A stretch of 64,000 nt of DNA from Arabidopsis thaliana (taxonomy: Eukaryota; Streptophyta; Magnoliopsida; Brassicales; Brassicaceae), in assembly GCF_000001735.4 (NCBI RefSeq), contig NC_003075.7, forward strand, positions 6,449,001 through 6,513,000, in the 5' to 3' direction. A program made the translations under genes and the position numbers. The stretch's first letter is position 1. Every line of letters starts with the position of its first letter. This document shows, in pieces, positions 1-10,727 of this stretch. Below the pieces are notes generated by a model. That model was not told the DNA's origin. It worked only from the letters and a program-made list of their open reading frames with translations, and did not search any database.

Positions 1-1043
1 ATTCATTTCAGAGAGGCAGCTTAGTTCACGTAAGTTAGGAGAGTCTTTGAGGACCTGGACAAGGACATTCCACGGATAATCATCCCATACAGGTAGCGTC
101 AGATGCTCAAGGTGGTTGAAAATAAAACCGTCACCAAACATAGCCTGCGAACGAATAAAAAAAAAGTATAAACAGAGAATTTAAAGAGCAAGATCAAAGA
201 TAGATTGAAACTGATTACCTTAGAGGATATTGTTAGATACTTGACAGAAGTGATTGATCCGATGAGACTCTGAAGATCAGTGGATCTAACATCGACGTAT
301 GCTACCGTTAGCTTAGGCATATTCTCGATCAAACATGGGTGACTATCATAATTACGATCCTCAAGTTTGAAATACTCTAAAGAAGGAGTATCTATGACAA
401 ACTCATCTACATCACAAGTATAACCTATATAGAGTGACAAACGATGCAAAGATGGGACAATAATAGTCAACTTTAGAGTATTGTCATGATGATATAAATT
501 CACAACTAGATCTTCAAGAACAGGGCAATTAGATAGAAGCCGCTGAAGAGATGCGTCACTGAAGACTCTCACACCTTTAAGTTCCAAAGTTCTCAGAGAG
601 GGAAGACAAACCATCGGAGGAACATCCAAGATAATCCCACCATCGAGTTTCAAGATCACGAGAGACTTGCAGGTATACAAGCTACTTGGCAATATGTGTT
701 GCTTCTCTGGACAGTAAATCTCCAGCTCACGTACGTAGCGAGAAACAACTACTACAACCCACATTCTGATATCTTCAGGGTTAAAATATAAACCACTAAG
801 CTCAAGACGGAAGCTTTCTATAACTGGAGCTCTATGTAATGGCAGATTTCTATCAAGAAAACACTGTAAACTCTTGAATTCAGACTCTGAATAAAGTTCA
901 TCACCAAACTCAAGTTTCGTCAACCACATCCAAAGAAACTCCCATCGTTTCGACAAGATACTAGTTGATACAGCAACTTTAGTCGGAGCTAACGACATTA
1001 TCTTAACCAGTATTTCATCAGGTAACCCACTGATTCTGTCCAT
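1..1043 (-). CDS. F-box/LRR/FBD protein, 3' end outside the window
   Basis: The exons visible are 219-1043 and 1-144; the second continues past base 1. The start at 1043 opens with [20 protein letters not shown], a classic F-box, so the longer ORF start upstream of it is ignored. The F-box (about residues 1-45) is the surface that binds a SKP1-like (ASK) adaptor in SCF ubiquitin ligases. It is followed by degenerate leucine-rich repeats such as SLRTLELKGV and CPVLEDLVV. Exon 2 enters the region before the FBD domain (LKDSPNLREL). The donor AAG|GTAATC and acceptor CGCAG|GCTATG are also used by the sister gene at 4085-5479, with which this copy is nearly collinear, including an identical first-exon length of 825 bases. 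Substrate unknown. Probably At4g10400. Confidence 0.85.
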
Positions 1044-1794
1044 ATCTTTACAAAAATCAAGAAAACACAATAAATACTTAGGATTTGTCTCAAGCCAACC
1101 AAACAAGAAAAAAAACACAGAAGAACAGGAGACAAACCCTAGAAAGCTCTGGATTGTTATGTAATGAGACTATTTCAGTAAATTCTCAATTTTTCCGCCT
1201 CTGAACCGGAATCATAAGGGTAAATCAAAACCGCCTCAAGAACTGCGGAAGATTTTTGGAAACTCTATGATTCTGCTGAATAAAAAAATTAAGGGAAAAA
1301 AAGGTTTAGGAATACTGTCTTTCTTGTCTTTTAAGAATACTGTCTTATTTTTTAACACTATCATCTTCAAGATGTTCATAGTGATACAAGATATGGAATT
1401 ACATATCAGAGAAGGAAACCAAAGACTCGAGATCCTTCTTAAAATTGTTTCCTATGTTTTCCTTTTTAGATTTGGTATTTTAACATAATTATGCTTAGAG
1501 TCGGTTGTAAGGGTTTCTCTATAAAAGGAGACTCAAACAATGAATAAAATTAACTTCCAAGAATTAACCTTAATCTCCAAGAGAGCTTAGGGTTAAGAGG
1601 AAGCTTATCTTTCAATCTCTTGTTCTTAAGCTTTAGCAACGGGTCCCTTAACAAGAGCTAAGGCTAAAACATTGGCTCATAACACATAGTTTCTTTTTAA
1701 TCACAGGATGTGAATTTTGTGGCCTACGAAAACAAAAATTTATGAATTGCAAAAAAAAGAAAAGAAAAGTGATTTTAACAAATGAGACCTGTGA
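1044..1794. other. intergenic: duplicated F-box upstream region
   Basis: No gene seen. Around 1190-1265 it shares sequence with 5640-5715 (the 'ttttccgcctctgaaccgga' stretch and what follows), so this is the left copy of the F-box upstream region. A 73-codon ORF at 1267-1488 has no recognisable similarity. Confidence 0.6.
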
Positions 1795-3885
1795 TCATCA
1801 GTGTTCCTATTGTGTTTATGAAGTTCCCAACAGCCATCACTACCAGAAGAATGCCACAAACCATCATTTGAAAAGCGACAACATTTATTTTACTTTACTT
1901 CCTATTTTTTAGTCTCTGTTCACTATTGAATTAGGATTTGTCGGCCTATACCGGGAATAAACCCGTTGAAAACAATGCCAAAAGAGTGAAAATAATATAC
2001 CTGCCATTCATTAACAACTCCAGTTACTGTTTTTCTTAGCAACAGCAGTCCAACGTATGCTTCAAACACCTGAGTTTTAGCAACAAATTGTTAAGCCCAA
2101 TAAGTTAAACAGAAAACCTCAAGACTATTGTGGAAAAAGCAAAGAGGTTCTACTATACAAGCCATCTAAGAGATCTCATTACATCAGATAATCTATTAAA
2201 TATATTGACTTTCAAATATATACATAGAAATGTTCACAGTTGTTAAAAAGAAGGAAGACATTAAACGCTTTAAAATGTTTAAGCATAAACTTGATTCATA
2301 TATTTACACAAAAAAAAAAGCTCACCTGTAATATGAATAGCATACATAAGAGCCATAGTTGTCCGCCAACGCCAGCTGTTTCTCCCCATACAACATACAT
2401 TCTCTTAGCCTGAATTTTAACCACAAGGCACACTTTAGAGCTATTTTACAAAAGCGAATACAAGTTTGGACCGAAGAATAGAATTGCACATAATAAGGCA
2501 CCTTTCCTAGTGCAATGCGAGTGTATAATCTTTGGCGTTGATATCTGTTTTATAGAAGCATGGCGACACCTCTTGCATCATAGCCCATTGTAGGAAAAGA
2601 TGGACTCCTCTCTGTCGAGGATTGAACTTCATCATGGCATTTACTATGTGAACTTTTAATCTGCACAAAAAAGAAATAACTCTGATCATTACCTGTTTCT
2701 GGACACAGTTTGGTTGACCTTTGCTTTCCCAAGTGAGGCTGACAAGGGCCAGAGCCATGGCACAATAGTGATGATATAGCCACCTGCAAAACCAAATCAA
2801 GTTCAGAGTTTAATTCACTCCCAACAGATGAGATAAGCCAAACGAAACACCACTACATGAATACATATATAGAGATATCCACTGCATAATAATAACAATA
2901 CTAAACACCCCCAACCATTGAGGACTCCGTGGAAGCTAAAGTTCTCTAATCCTAATCATGAAATACTTGACAAAACCATATATGTGTATGCTAAAGTTCT
3001 CTATGTGTATGCTTCTATGCCAAAATGAAAGAGACCCTTTAGAGGGAAAAATCCAAATGTTTGCCAATCACCATGCCACATGATGATGCATTTGATATTT
3101 TACAACATTCAATAGTCATCATTTGCTAACTGCAAAGCATGTGCGTTGTGGATATAGAACTCAAGATCCACACAGTAACATGACACAACACTTAGAAACC
3201 CAATATTCTCTAGACTTAGGTACGTCCTATGACTTCCATAAAACTACAGATGTGCTTGGTCGAGCATAGGACAGACGTTCAACATATAGCATGACGCATC
3301 ACTCTGAGATACACACATACAATGAAATAACATTCTATGGCCTTCACTAGCGACGCATGAGACACAAAGAACACTCCAAATTCAAAGAACTTGACAACAC
3401 GAGCAAAGAAAAACTTAAGAGATCATAACAGTCATAATCGAACGATGAGGAAACATATAAGAGTACCATGGACGAATATTGCTCCCCTTAGCTCTTAATA
3501 TGTTCTCTAGCATAGCTAACCCAGCATAGAGAAACAACAGCCAAGCCTAGTAAAAAGGATAAAAAAATTACATTTTAAAGCAACCCAAATCATACTCAAT
3601 TATCTCGTAGAGCTGGAGAGGAGATGCAGGCAAACATCCACCCCAATAATAAGATCTAAGGTTTAATAATGTTTCAGGGGGAAAAAAAAAAGGAAAAGAA
3701 GAGCAGTCTTGTCTTGTCCTGTTCCATGGCAACAAGAAAAACAACCACACTTAGATAACTCTGAAAACATGAAATTGACATTAAAGGACACATGCAAGCA
3801 AAAAAAAGTACCAACTCTTAAGCTATTGTATTCTTCTTTTTAACTTTGAGCTGAACATCTTTACGCAACGCTCAAACTTTTCTGT
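1795..3885 (-). pseudogene. 5'-truncated TMPIT-like pseudogene
   Basis: This stretch is a decayed copy of the intact gene at 6110-8996. Recognisable exons are the terminal exon (about 1795-1875), exon 9 (2001-2069, intact), exon 8 (about 2323-2408, one codon shorter), exon 7 (about 2500-2614), exon 6 (about 2694-2784), exon 5 (about 3467-3548), exon 4 (about 3603-3705) and the 3' half of exon 3 (about 3838-3880). Disabling changes: the final acceptor AG has become AA near 1869; exon 7 has 2 extra bases and a TAA; exon 4 has 5 extra bases; exon 3 is out of frame; the basic C-terminal tail is deleted. Homology stops inside exon 3, so exons 1 and 2 are absent. Neutral remnant of the tandem duplication. 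Confidence 0.85.
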
Positions 3886-4084
3886 CTGACATACAAGGTA
3901 TATCTCCATTATACATAAACAAGCTTTCTGTCGAAAACGAGTTTTAAGAGATGGAAAAGAAACCATACAAGTAGGAGAGTAAAAGAACAAGACATTCATG
4001 ATCTGATCTTTGCTGGACAATCAGACGAGTCTAGATGGAAACTAGACCCTATTTATAAATGAAAACATCTTAAAACTCAAATCC

Positions 4085-5479
4085 TCAAGAAAAGTTGAGT
4101 TCACATGTTGTTGAAGCTCGGGAAGAACGAGTCAATTCCTTTATCATCTTGAGTTCTGGAACCAAACATGTATAAGAATCGATTGTTGCATTCCTTAAGC
4201 AACAAGCGTTTTTCAAGATGTAAACCGCAATATCTCTGTCTTGTGTTCTTCCTAAGTACTGCGACCAGGTGAACTTTTGTAGACTCGACAACAAGCATTC
4301 GGGAACAATACTCGGTTGATTCCAGGGAAACATACGCATATTCTCATAACTCTGAGATCAAGAGAAGAATCAGATTTTTTTTTTTAAACATAATGTGCAA
4401 TAAATAAGAAATAATAGCTAATAGAAGAAACATACGTCATCTAGTTCAGAGAAGTACTCTAGTTCTTGTAAGTTAGGAGAGTCTTTGAGGAACTGGGAAA
4501 GGAGATTCGACGGGTTCTCTTCCAATACATGTAGTGTCAGACGCTCAAGGCGGTTGAAGATATAACCGTCACCAAACATAGCCTGCGGACGAATAAGAAA
4601 AGTGTTAACAGAGAATTTAGAAAGCAAGATCAAAGATAGATTGAAACTGATTACCTTAGAGGATATTATAAGCCGCTTGACAGAAGTGATTGATCCAATG
4701 AGACTCTGGAGATCAGTGGATCTAACATCGACATATGCTTCCGTCAGCTTAGGCATATTCTCAATCAAACATGGGTGACTATCATAATTACGATCCACAA
4801 GTTTGAAATACTCTAAAGAAGGAGTATCTATGACAAACTCATCTAAAACACGCTTATAACCTATATAGAGTGATAAACGTTGCAAAGATGGGACAATAAC
4901 AATGAACTTTCCCATATTGTCATGATGACATAAATTCACTACTAGATCTTCAAGAACAGGGCAATTAGATAGAAGTCGCTGAAGAGATTCTTGTTTGAAG
5001 TAGTTCACACCTTTAAGTACCAAAGTTTTCAGAGAAGGAAGACAAACCATTCGAGGAACATCCATGAGAATCCCGCCATTGAGCTTCAAAATCACGAGTG
5101 ACTTGCAGGTATACAAGCTACTTGGCAATATGTTTTGCTTATCCTGATAGCAAGAACTATAAATCTCCAGCTCACGTACATAGCGAGAAAGAACTACTAC
5201 AACCCACATTCTGATATCTTCAGGTTTCAAAACCGAATTACTTAGCTTATGACAGAAGCTTTCTATAACCGGAGCTCTATGTAATGACAGATTCCTATCC
5301 AGAAAACACTTGAATTCAGACTCTGAATAAAGTTTACCACCAAACTCAAGTTTAGTCAACCACATCCAAAGAAACTCCCATCGTTTCGACAAAATGCTAG
5401 TTGAGACAGCAACTTTAGTCGGAGCAAACGACAGTATCTTAACCAGTACTTCGTCAGGTAACCCACTGATTCTATCCAT
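4085..5479 (-). CDS. F-box/LRR/FBD protein
   Basis: Three exons, 4655-5479, 4436-4582 and 4085-4351, all phase 0, give 412 aa. Residues 1-45 are an F-box ([20 protein letters not shown], then STSILSKRW), expected to dock on a SKP1/ASK subunit of an SCF E3 ligase. Residues about 100-300 are loose LRRs. The last exon is an FBD domain ([15 protein letters not shown] followed by [11 protein letters not shown] and a basic/serine end). Compared with the copy at 1-1043 it lacks three residues (SLQ in EFKSLQCF). The family evolves by tandem birth and death, and the ligase substrate cannot be read from sequence. Probably At4g10420. Confidence 0.88.
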
Positions 5480-6109
5480 ATCTTTAAAACAATCAAGAAA
5501 ATGTCACCGATCCTGAAAAAGGAAACACAAGAAAACACGCAATAAAGACGAATTGTCTCAAGCGAACCAAACACAACCGCACAGAGGAACCCTACAAAGC
5601 TCTGGACTGTTATTTCCAGTGAAATCCAGTAAAGTCTCAATTTTTCCGCCTCTGAACCGGAATCAGAAGATAAATCAAAAGCGCCCGAAGAACTGCGGAA
5701 GCATTTCTAAAAACTCTACAATTCTGAATCGAGAAAGGGAGAAAGAAGAAGAAGAAGAAGAAAGGTATCAGAGCTTCGTTGTGACACACTGACACAGTGA
5801 CACAACACTTGACTGGGTTTTGGAAGTGTTTGATACCCAAGTGGGCCTGGGATTGGGCCTAGCTCTTCTTGTTTAAGGATACTTATTTTAACACTATCAT
5901 CTTCAAGATCTGACACTTAAAAAATTCCTACAAAACCCAGTCAAGTGTACAAATACAACATCAATTATCAAATATCAACTGCCACTTCCATTTACACAGA
6001 AAAAGGATGGTCACAGTTTTATTTTATCCGTGGCCTAAAAACAAAAAGGACAAAAATTTATGAACTGCAAAAAAAGCAAGATTTTGAACAGATGAGAGAC
6101 CTGTGAAGT
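5480..6109. other. intergenic between F-box gene and TMPIT gene
   Basis: Holds the upstream region of the F-box gene and the 3' UTR of the TMPIT-like gene. A GAA run at 5740-5765 (purine tract) lies in it. The block around 5640-5715 recurs at 1190-1265. No separate gene seen; the short ORFs here are overlapping low-complexity reading frames. Confidence 0.6.
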
Positions 6110-8996
6110 CTAATTAAGCTCTGCTCTGCTTTTACTTCTCTTCATCTTTGCCTTAACTCTTGACTTTGCCATCAGTGTCTCTACTGTATTTATGAAGTTC
6201 CCAACTGCCATCACTACCAGAAGAATCCCACAAACCATCACCTGAAAGCGACAACATTCCTCTTACTCTACTTCCTATTTTTTTAGTCTTTATTCTCTAT
6301 TGAATCAGGATTTGTCGGCCTATACCGGGAATAGACCCGTTGAAAACAATGCCACGAGAGTGAGAAAAATATACCTGCCATTCATTAACAACTCCAGTTA
6401 CTGTTTTTCTTAGCAACAGCAGTCCAACGTATGCTTCAAACACCTGAGTTTTAGCAAAGTTACAAACAGAAAACCTCAACATTACCAGCATGAACACGTG
6501 CAAAGTTTCTTTTTGATTGTTGTGGAAAGAGCAAAGAGGTTCTACTGTACAGGCCATCTAGAGAATTTTGAATGGGAAATATTGACTTCCGAATTTATAC
6601 TTGCGACAATACATAATCTATAGTTTTGAATGAGTTTCTTTGCCTCTCCAAAGCCATGGAAACACAGTAGTTAAAAAGAACGAAGTGATTAAAATATCAG
6701 TAAACCACTCTAGCATGGTGCCACGGTAGAGCAAATGAAACGCGTTAAAATGTTTTAGCATAAACTTGATTCATCTATGTACAGAAAAAAGCTCACCTGT
6801 AAAATGAACAGTATAGGACATAACAGCCATAGTTGTCCATCAACTCCAGCCGTTTCTCCCCAAACAACATCCATTCTCTTAGCCTAAAACATAAACCACA
6901 ACGCAAACTTTACAAAAACAAATAGAATTTTGAACTGAAGAGAAAAAGTGCACATGACATAAGAAGGCACCTTTCCTAGTGCAATGCGAGTGTATAATCT
7001 TTGGCGTTGATATCTGTTTTGTAAAAGCATGGCGACACCTTGCATCATAGCCCATTGTAGGAAAAGATGGACTCCTCTCTGCAGAATTGAAGTCATATAT
7101 AATATTTACTTTGTGAACTTTTTAGTCTTCATAAACAGATATAAGTCTAAGCATTACCTGTTTCTGGACACAGTTTGGTTGACCTTTGATTTCCCATGTG
7201 AGGCTGACAAGGGCCATAGCCATGGCACAATAATGATGATATAGCCACCTGAAGACCCACATCAGGTTCAGAGGTTAAAGTCACCCCAACTTATGAGAAT
7301 ATTTCGAACAAAAAAAGCCAAACAAAACACCTAAGTCAATCCAGATAAAGAGATTCTCTCCGAATTCAAACCCCCACAGAAAGAGGATTCCGCAGATGCT
7401 AAAGCTCCCTATATTTACCCATGAAATATTCAGATATCTAATTTCTACTTGACCAAATGATTAACCAATATACTAAGTGTACTCTGAAGAGGTACCAACA
7501 ACATTACTGTCAAAACTAAGTTATGTCCCCTGACTTTCACCAAGCAACACATGCTTGGTAAATATAGGAACAACAACATTATCATGGCGCATCTATATCT
7601 ATCTCGGAAAATTATGCCCTATAACTTTATATATATAGTGTAACAGATGCACTGAGAACATTCCCAATTTACCAAGAGCAAAGAGAAACTTAAGAGACCA
7701 TAACAGTTATAATCGACTGAGGAAAAGTACCATGGATGATATCCACATAAGAACCCTTTTATTTTTGGGCAAAGTTGAATATAGAACCTAAGATCCACAT
7801 ACTGTAGGTTGTAGCGTGACACAACACTCTTAGAAACACAATAGTTTCCACACTAAATTATGCCCTATGACTCTCATTAAAGTTCACATGTGCTTGGTGA
7901 GCATAGGACCAGAATGACACATCACTCCGGACTTAAATTTTATGTCATATGGCCTTCACTAGCAACACCTGCCCTCAGTTAACAGGTCCTTAAATCAAAA
8001 CTACCACAACACAAGAACACTCCCAAATTCAAAGCAACCAACAGTAATAGCAATGAGAAACTTAAGTGATCATAACAGTCATAACCGAACGAGGAGGGAA
8101 CGCATAAAAGTACCATGGACGAATATCGCTTCCGTTAGCTCTTAATATATTCTCACGCATAGCCAACCCAGCATAGAGAAACAACAGCCAAGCCTAGTAA
8201 AAAGATAAAGATTCACACTTTCATCTCAAGAACCTCCAACACATACAATGTTCAAACAACCCAAAACCAAACTCTTAAATACCTCATAGAGCTGGACAGG
8301 AAACGCAGGCAAACATCCACCCCAATAATAAGACCTAAGGATTAAAAGTGTGGCAGGGAAAAAAAGAAAAAGAAGAGCAGTCTTGTCCTGTTCCATGACC
8401 AAAAACAAGACTCATCAGGACACAAAATCAACACTGAAGAACACATGCAAGCAAAAAAAAATACTAACTCTGTAACGATTGTATTCTTCTTTAACTTTAA
8501 GCTGAACATCTTTACGCAAAGCTCGAACATTCACAGGTCCACAAAACATTCTCACAAAGCGTCCTGCTTTCACTCAAATAGGTCAATCAAAAACCAAAAC
8601 TGAATCCAAGATTAGACTTTTGAAGTGAGCATAGAAGAAACCTTGTGGTTTGGATGGGAGAAATGAAGATGTTTCTCCGTCAACAAGCATGCATCTAGCA
8701 CGATGCAGATCTTCCTCAAGCTAAAAAATAGATGAGAAATTTCAATAATTGATGAAACGAAATCAGAGGAAGAGATAAGAGATTTAAGAAGACAATGCCT
8801 TTTCGACGAGCTTAGGATCGAGATTTTTGTTGGAGACGATAGTAGAGTGGAGACGACGGATAGAGGAATCAACGGCGGAGGCTTTTTGACGGAGAGAGAG
8901 CTCTTGTTGAGAAGAAGATGAGATGAAAGAAGCGGCGGAGTCATGAAGCTCTTTGACCTCATCTATGATTTGTTTAACTTCTTCTTCAACTTCCAT
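6110..8996 (-). CDS. TMPIT-like (TMEM120 family) membrane protein
   Basis: Ten exons: 8799-8996, 8642-8720, 8469-8563, 8283-8387, 8114-8193, 7158-7248, 6971-7078, 6797-6883, 6375-6443 and 6110-6241. They join in frame to 347 aa, the usual plant length. The N-terminus (MEVEEEVKQIIDEVKELHDS) is coiled-coil-like. Then comes the family core LEEDLHRARCMLVDG, FVRMFCGPVNVRALRKDVQ and RSYYWGGCLPAFPVQLYE, and five to six hydrophobic segments (e.g. TALLFLFFPATLLILR, AWLLFLYAGLAM, CGILLVVMAVGNF). The tail is basic (KSRVKAKMKRSKSR). Animal TMEM120 proteins sit in the nuclear envelope/ER; the plant role is unknown. The first intron needs a GC donor (AAG|GCATTG); a GT alternative breaks the frame. Intron 5 is long (865 bases). 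Probably At4g10430. Confidence 0.93.
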
Positions 8997-9339
8997 TGAT
9001 GGTTGATGATTGCGAAGACGAGATCGGATTTAGTTATCTTTGTGGAGATGAAGAAAACAGAATTTGATTGAAACTGGTTTGTTCTGGAAAACGCAACAAC
9101 AAGAAATGTTTTTTTTTTTTTTTGTTAGTGTTTGCGTTTGAGATCAATCACACGCTTGTTCACACAATCACACCCACACATTTTTTTATACAATTTAGTC
9201 AAATATATTTGTGCGTTCACTTTCATAGTGTTGTTGTTTAGTTTATTAAAGCCCAAAAAGCTAAAGATTATTTTAACATTTGATTCAACACCAAAAGAAA
9301 AATCTCAAAGGTGAGTGAAACAAGTTATAGAGCATCGAG
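8997..9339. other. intergenic upstream of TMPIT gene
   Basis: 5' UTR and promoter of the minus-strand TMPIT-like gene, with an A/T run at 9111-9123. No other feature recognised. Confidence 0.5.
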
Positions 9340-10176
9340 CAAGGGTCCATAGCCTATTGCAGCTGCTTTCTAGTTCAACACTTGTTCTTGCTCTTGTGTT
9401 TGTGGTGTTGATGGGACCATGGAATCTGTTTGATCTCAAAACAATGATTTTAAGACGCTGCAAAGCCTTCAGCTAGAAAGGGAAAGTGTTGTTGATGTGA
9501 TTTCCTTCTACATTAAGAAACTTTAGGCTTGTGCAGTTTACTAGAGATCTTGGAAGCTTCCCACTTATTTGGTTGTTGCCAACATCAAGTAGTACTAAGC
9601 CATTTTCCATGTCGGAAAGTATCCTGGTGAGGTTGTTGTTACAATGTTTTCAACGTTGTAGCATATTACAAGCATCTTGGAATTGAACCATTGAAGTTGT
9701 TGTTTGATAGATCAAGGAGAGTCAGTCAAACTGCTTTGTAGAATGTAAGAGGGATGCTAGTGAAGTTATTATTTGATGCAGCTATTATGTGGGTGTTAGG
9801 TAGAATAATAGGAAAATATCCTTGAAAGGCGTTTGAACTCATATCTAACTCTGAAATTAACGAATTAAAGATTATTTTTGGCGTACCTTCCAAGGAAACG
9901 ATGGAGTTGTGAGAGAGATTTACATGGACCATAGAAGACAGATTACATTACAACTCGGGCACTCTTCCTTTAATTCTATTCTTGGAAATGTCTAACCACC
10001 ATAATACTTGTAAGTCCTTGATATACATGGGGAACTCGGTGATGTTGCAGCTCGACAAAAGTAGATGTGTCAAATTTTTCTGAACCGGTACCAACCATTG
10101 ACACACTATTTCCGGAAAGATCTAAATAGTCTAGAGACCGGTACCAGCTCGGTCTTTGTTTTTTCATATATATCAT
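9340..10176 (-). pseudogene. LRR receptor-like protein (RLP) pseudogene fragment
   Basis: Read on the minus strand, pieces of a plant RLP appear in order: SLDYLDLSGNSVSMV (near 10140), MVHVNLSHNSIVSLEG (9900s), LLDLSNNNFNGSIPRCL (near 9700), [20 protein letters not shown] (9550s), then the C-terminal juxtamembrane motif VLN-stop-KAAAIGYGP (near 9360). In RLPs the last two blocks normally have a Trp where this copy has TAG (9473-9475 and 9370-9372). Frame changes separate the pieces, and most LRRs plus the transmembrane segment are missing between 9421 and 9370. RLPs are cell-surface immune or developmental receptors; this one cannot make a product. Confidence 0.8.
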
Positions 10177-10727
10177 ATAATTATAAAAACTACAAAGGAG
10201 GAGATATGTATATACTCTTTTTTGGGTATCAAAAGAAATTCATATACTGCGCTTAATGATTTATAACAATGGTACGGGCCAATCATACTAGCTTGACTCG
10301 GCAATTGTGCAAGTCTTGCGTTTATGTATCGAGTACCGACCACATATTTGTTCCACACTAACACGGACACACGAGGACTAATTAATTATGTTATTGGAGA
10401 CTTTGGAGTGGACTTGTTTCACAAATAATTTAACTAGACGTCGTTCTTACTTCTTACGTCCACTGATATCGAAATCGGTTTGTTCTGGAGAACGCAAGAA
10501 GAACAGTAATATATTTAAGTGTTGGTTCAATTTCAATTTTTCAGAAATAGGTTTAAATTAAAAAAAATTGTTAACTTATAAATTACGTTAAAAATGTTGT
10601 CTAAACCTAATAGTCATTAAACATGATTGAAAAAGAAAAAAAAATAAAATAAAAAATCAGAATCTGCGTAAAGTAAAAAAAACACAACAACAACAAAAGA
10701 GTGAAGAGTTCCTAGAGAGTTGGAACA
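10177..10727. other. intergenic, AT-rich
   Basis: 3' flank of the methyltransferase gene. A-rich tracts at 10630-10700. No gene or repeat recognised. Confidence 0.5.
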
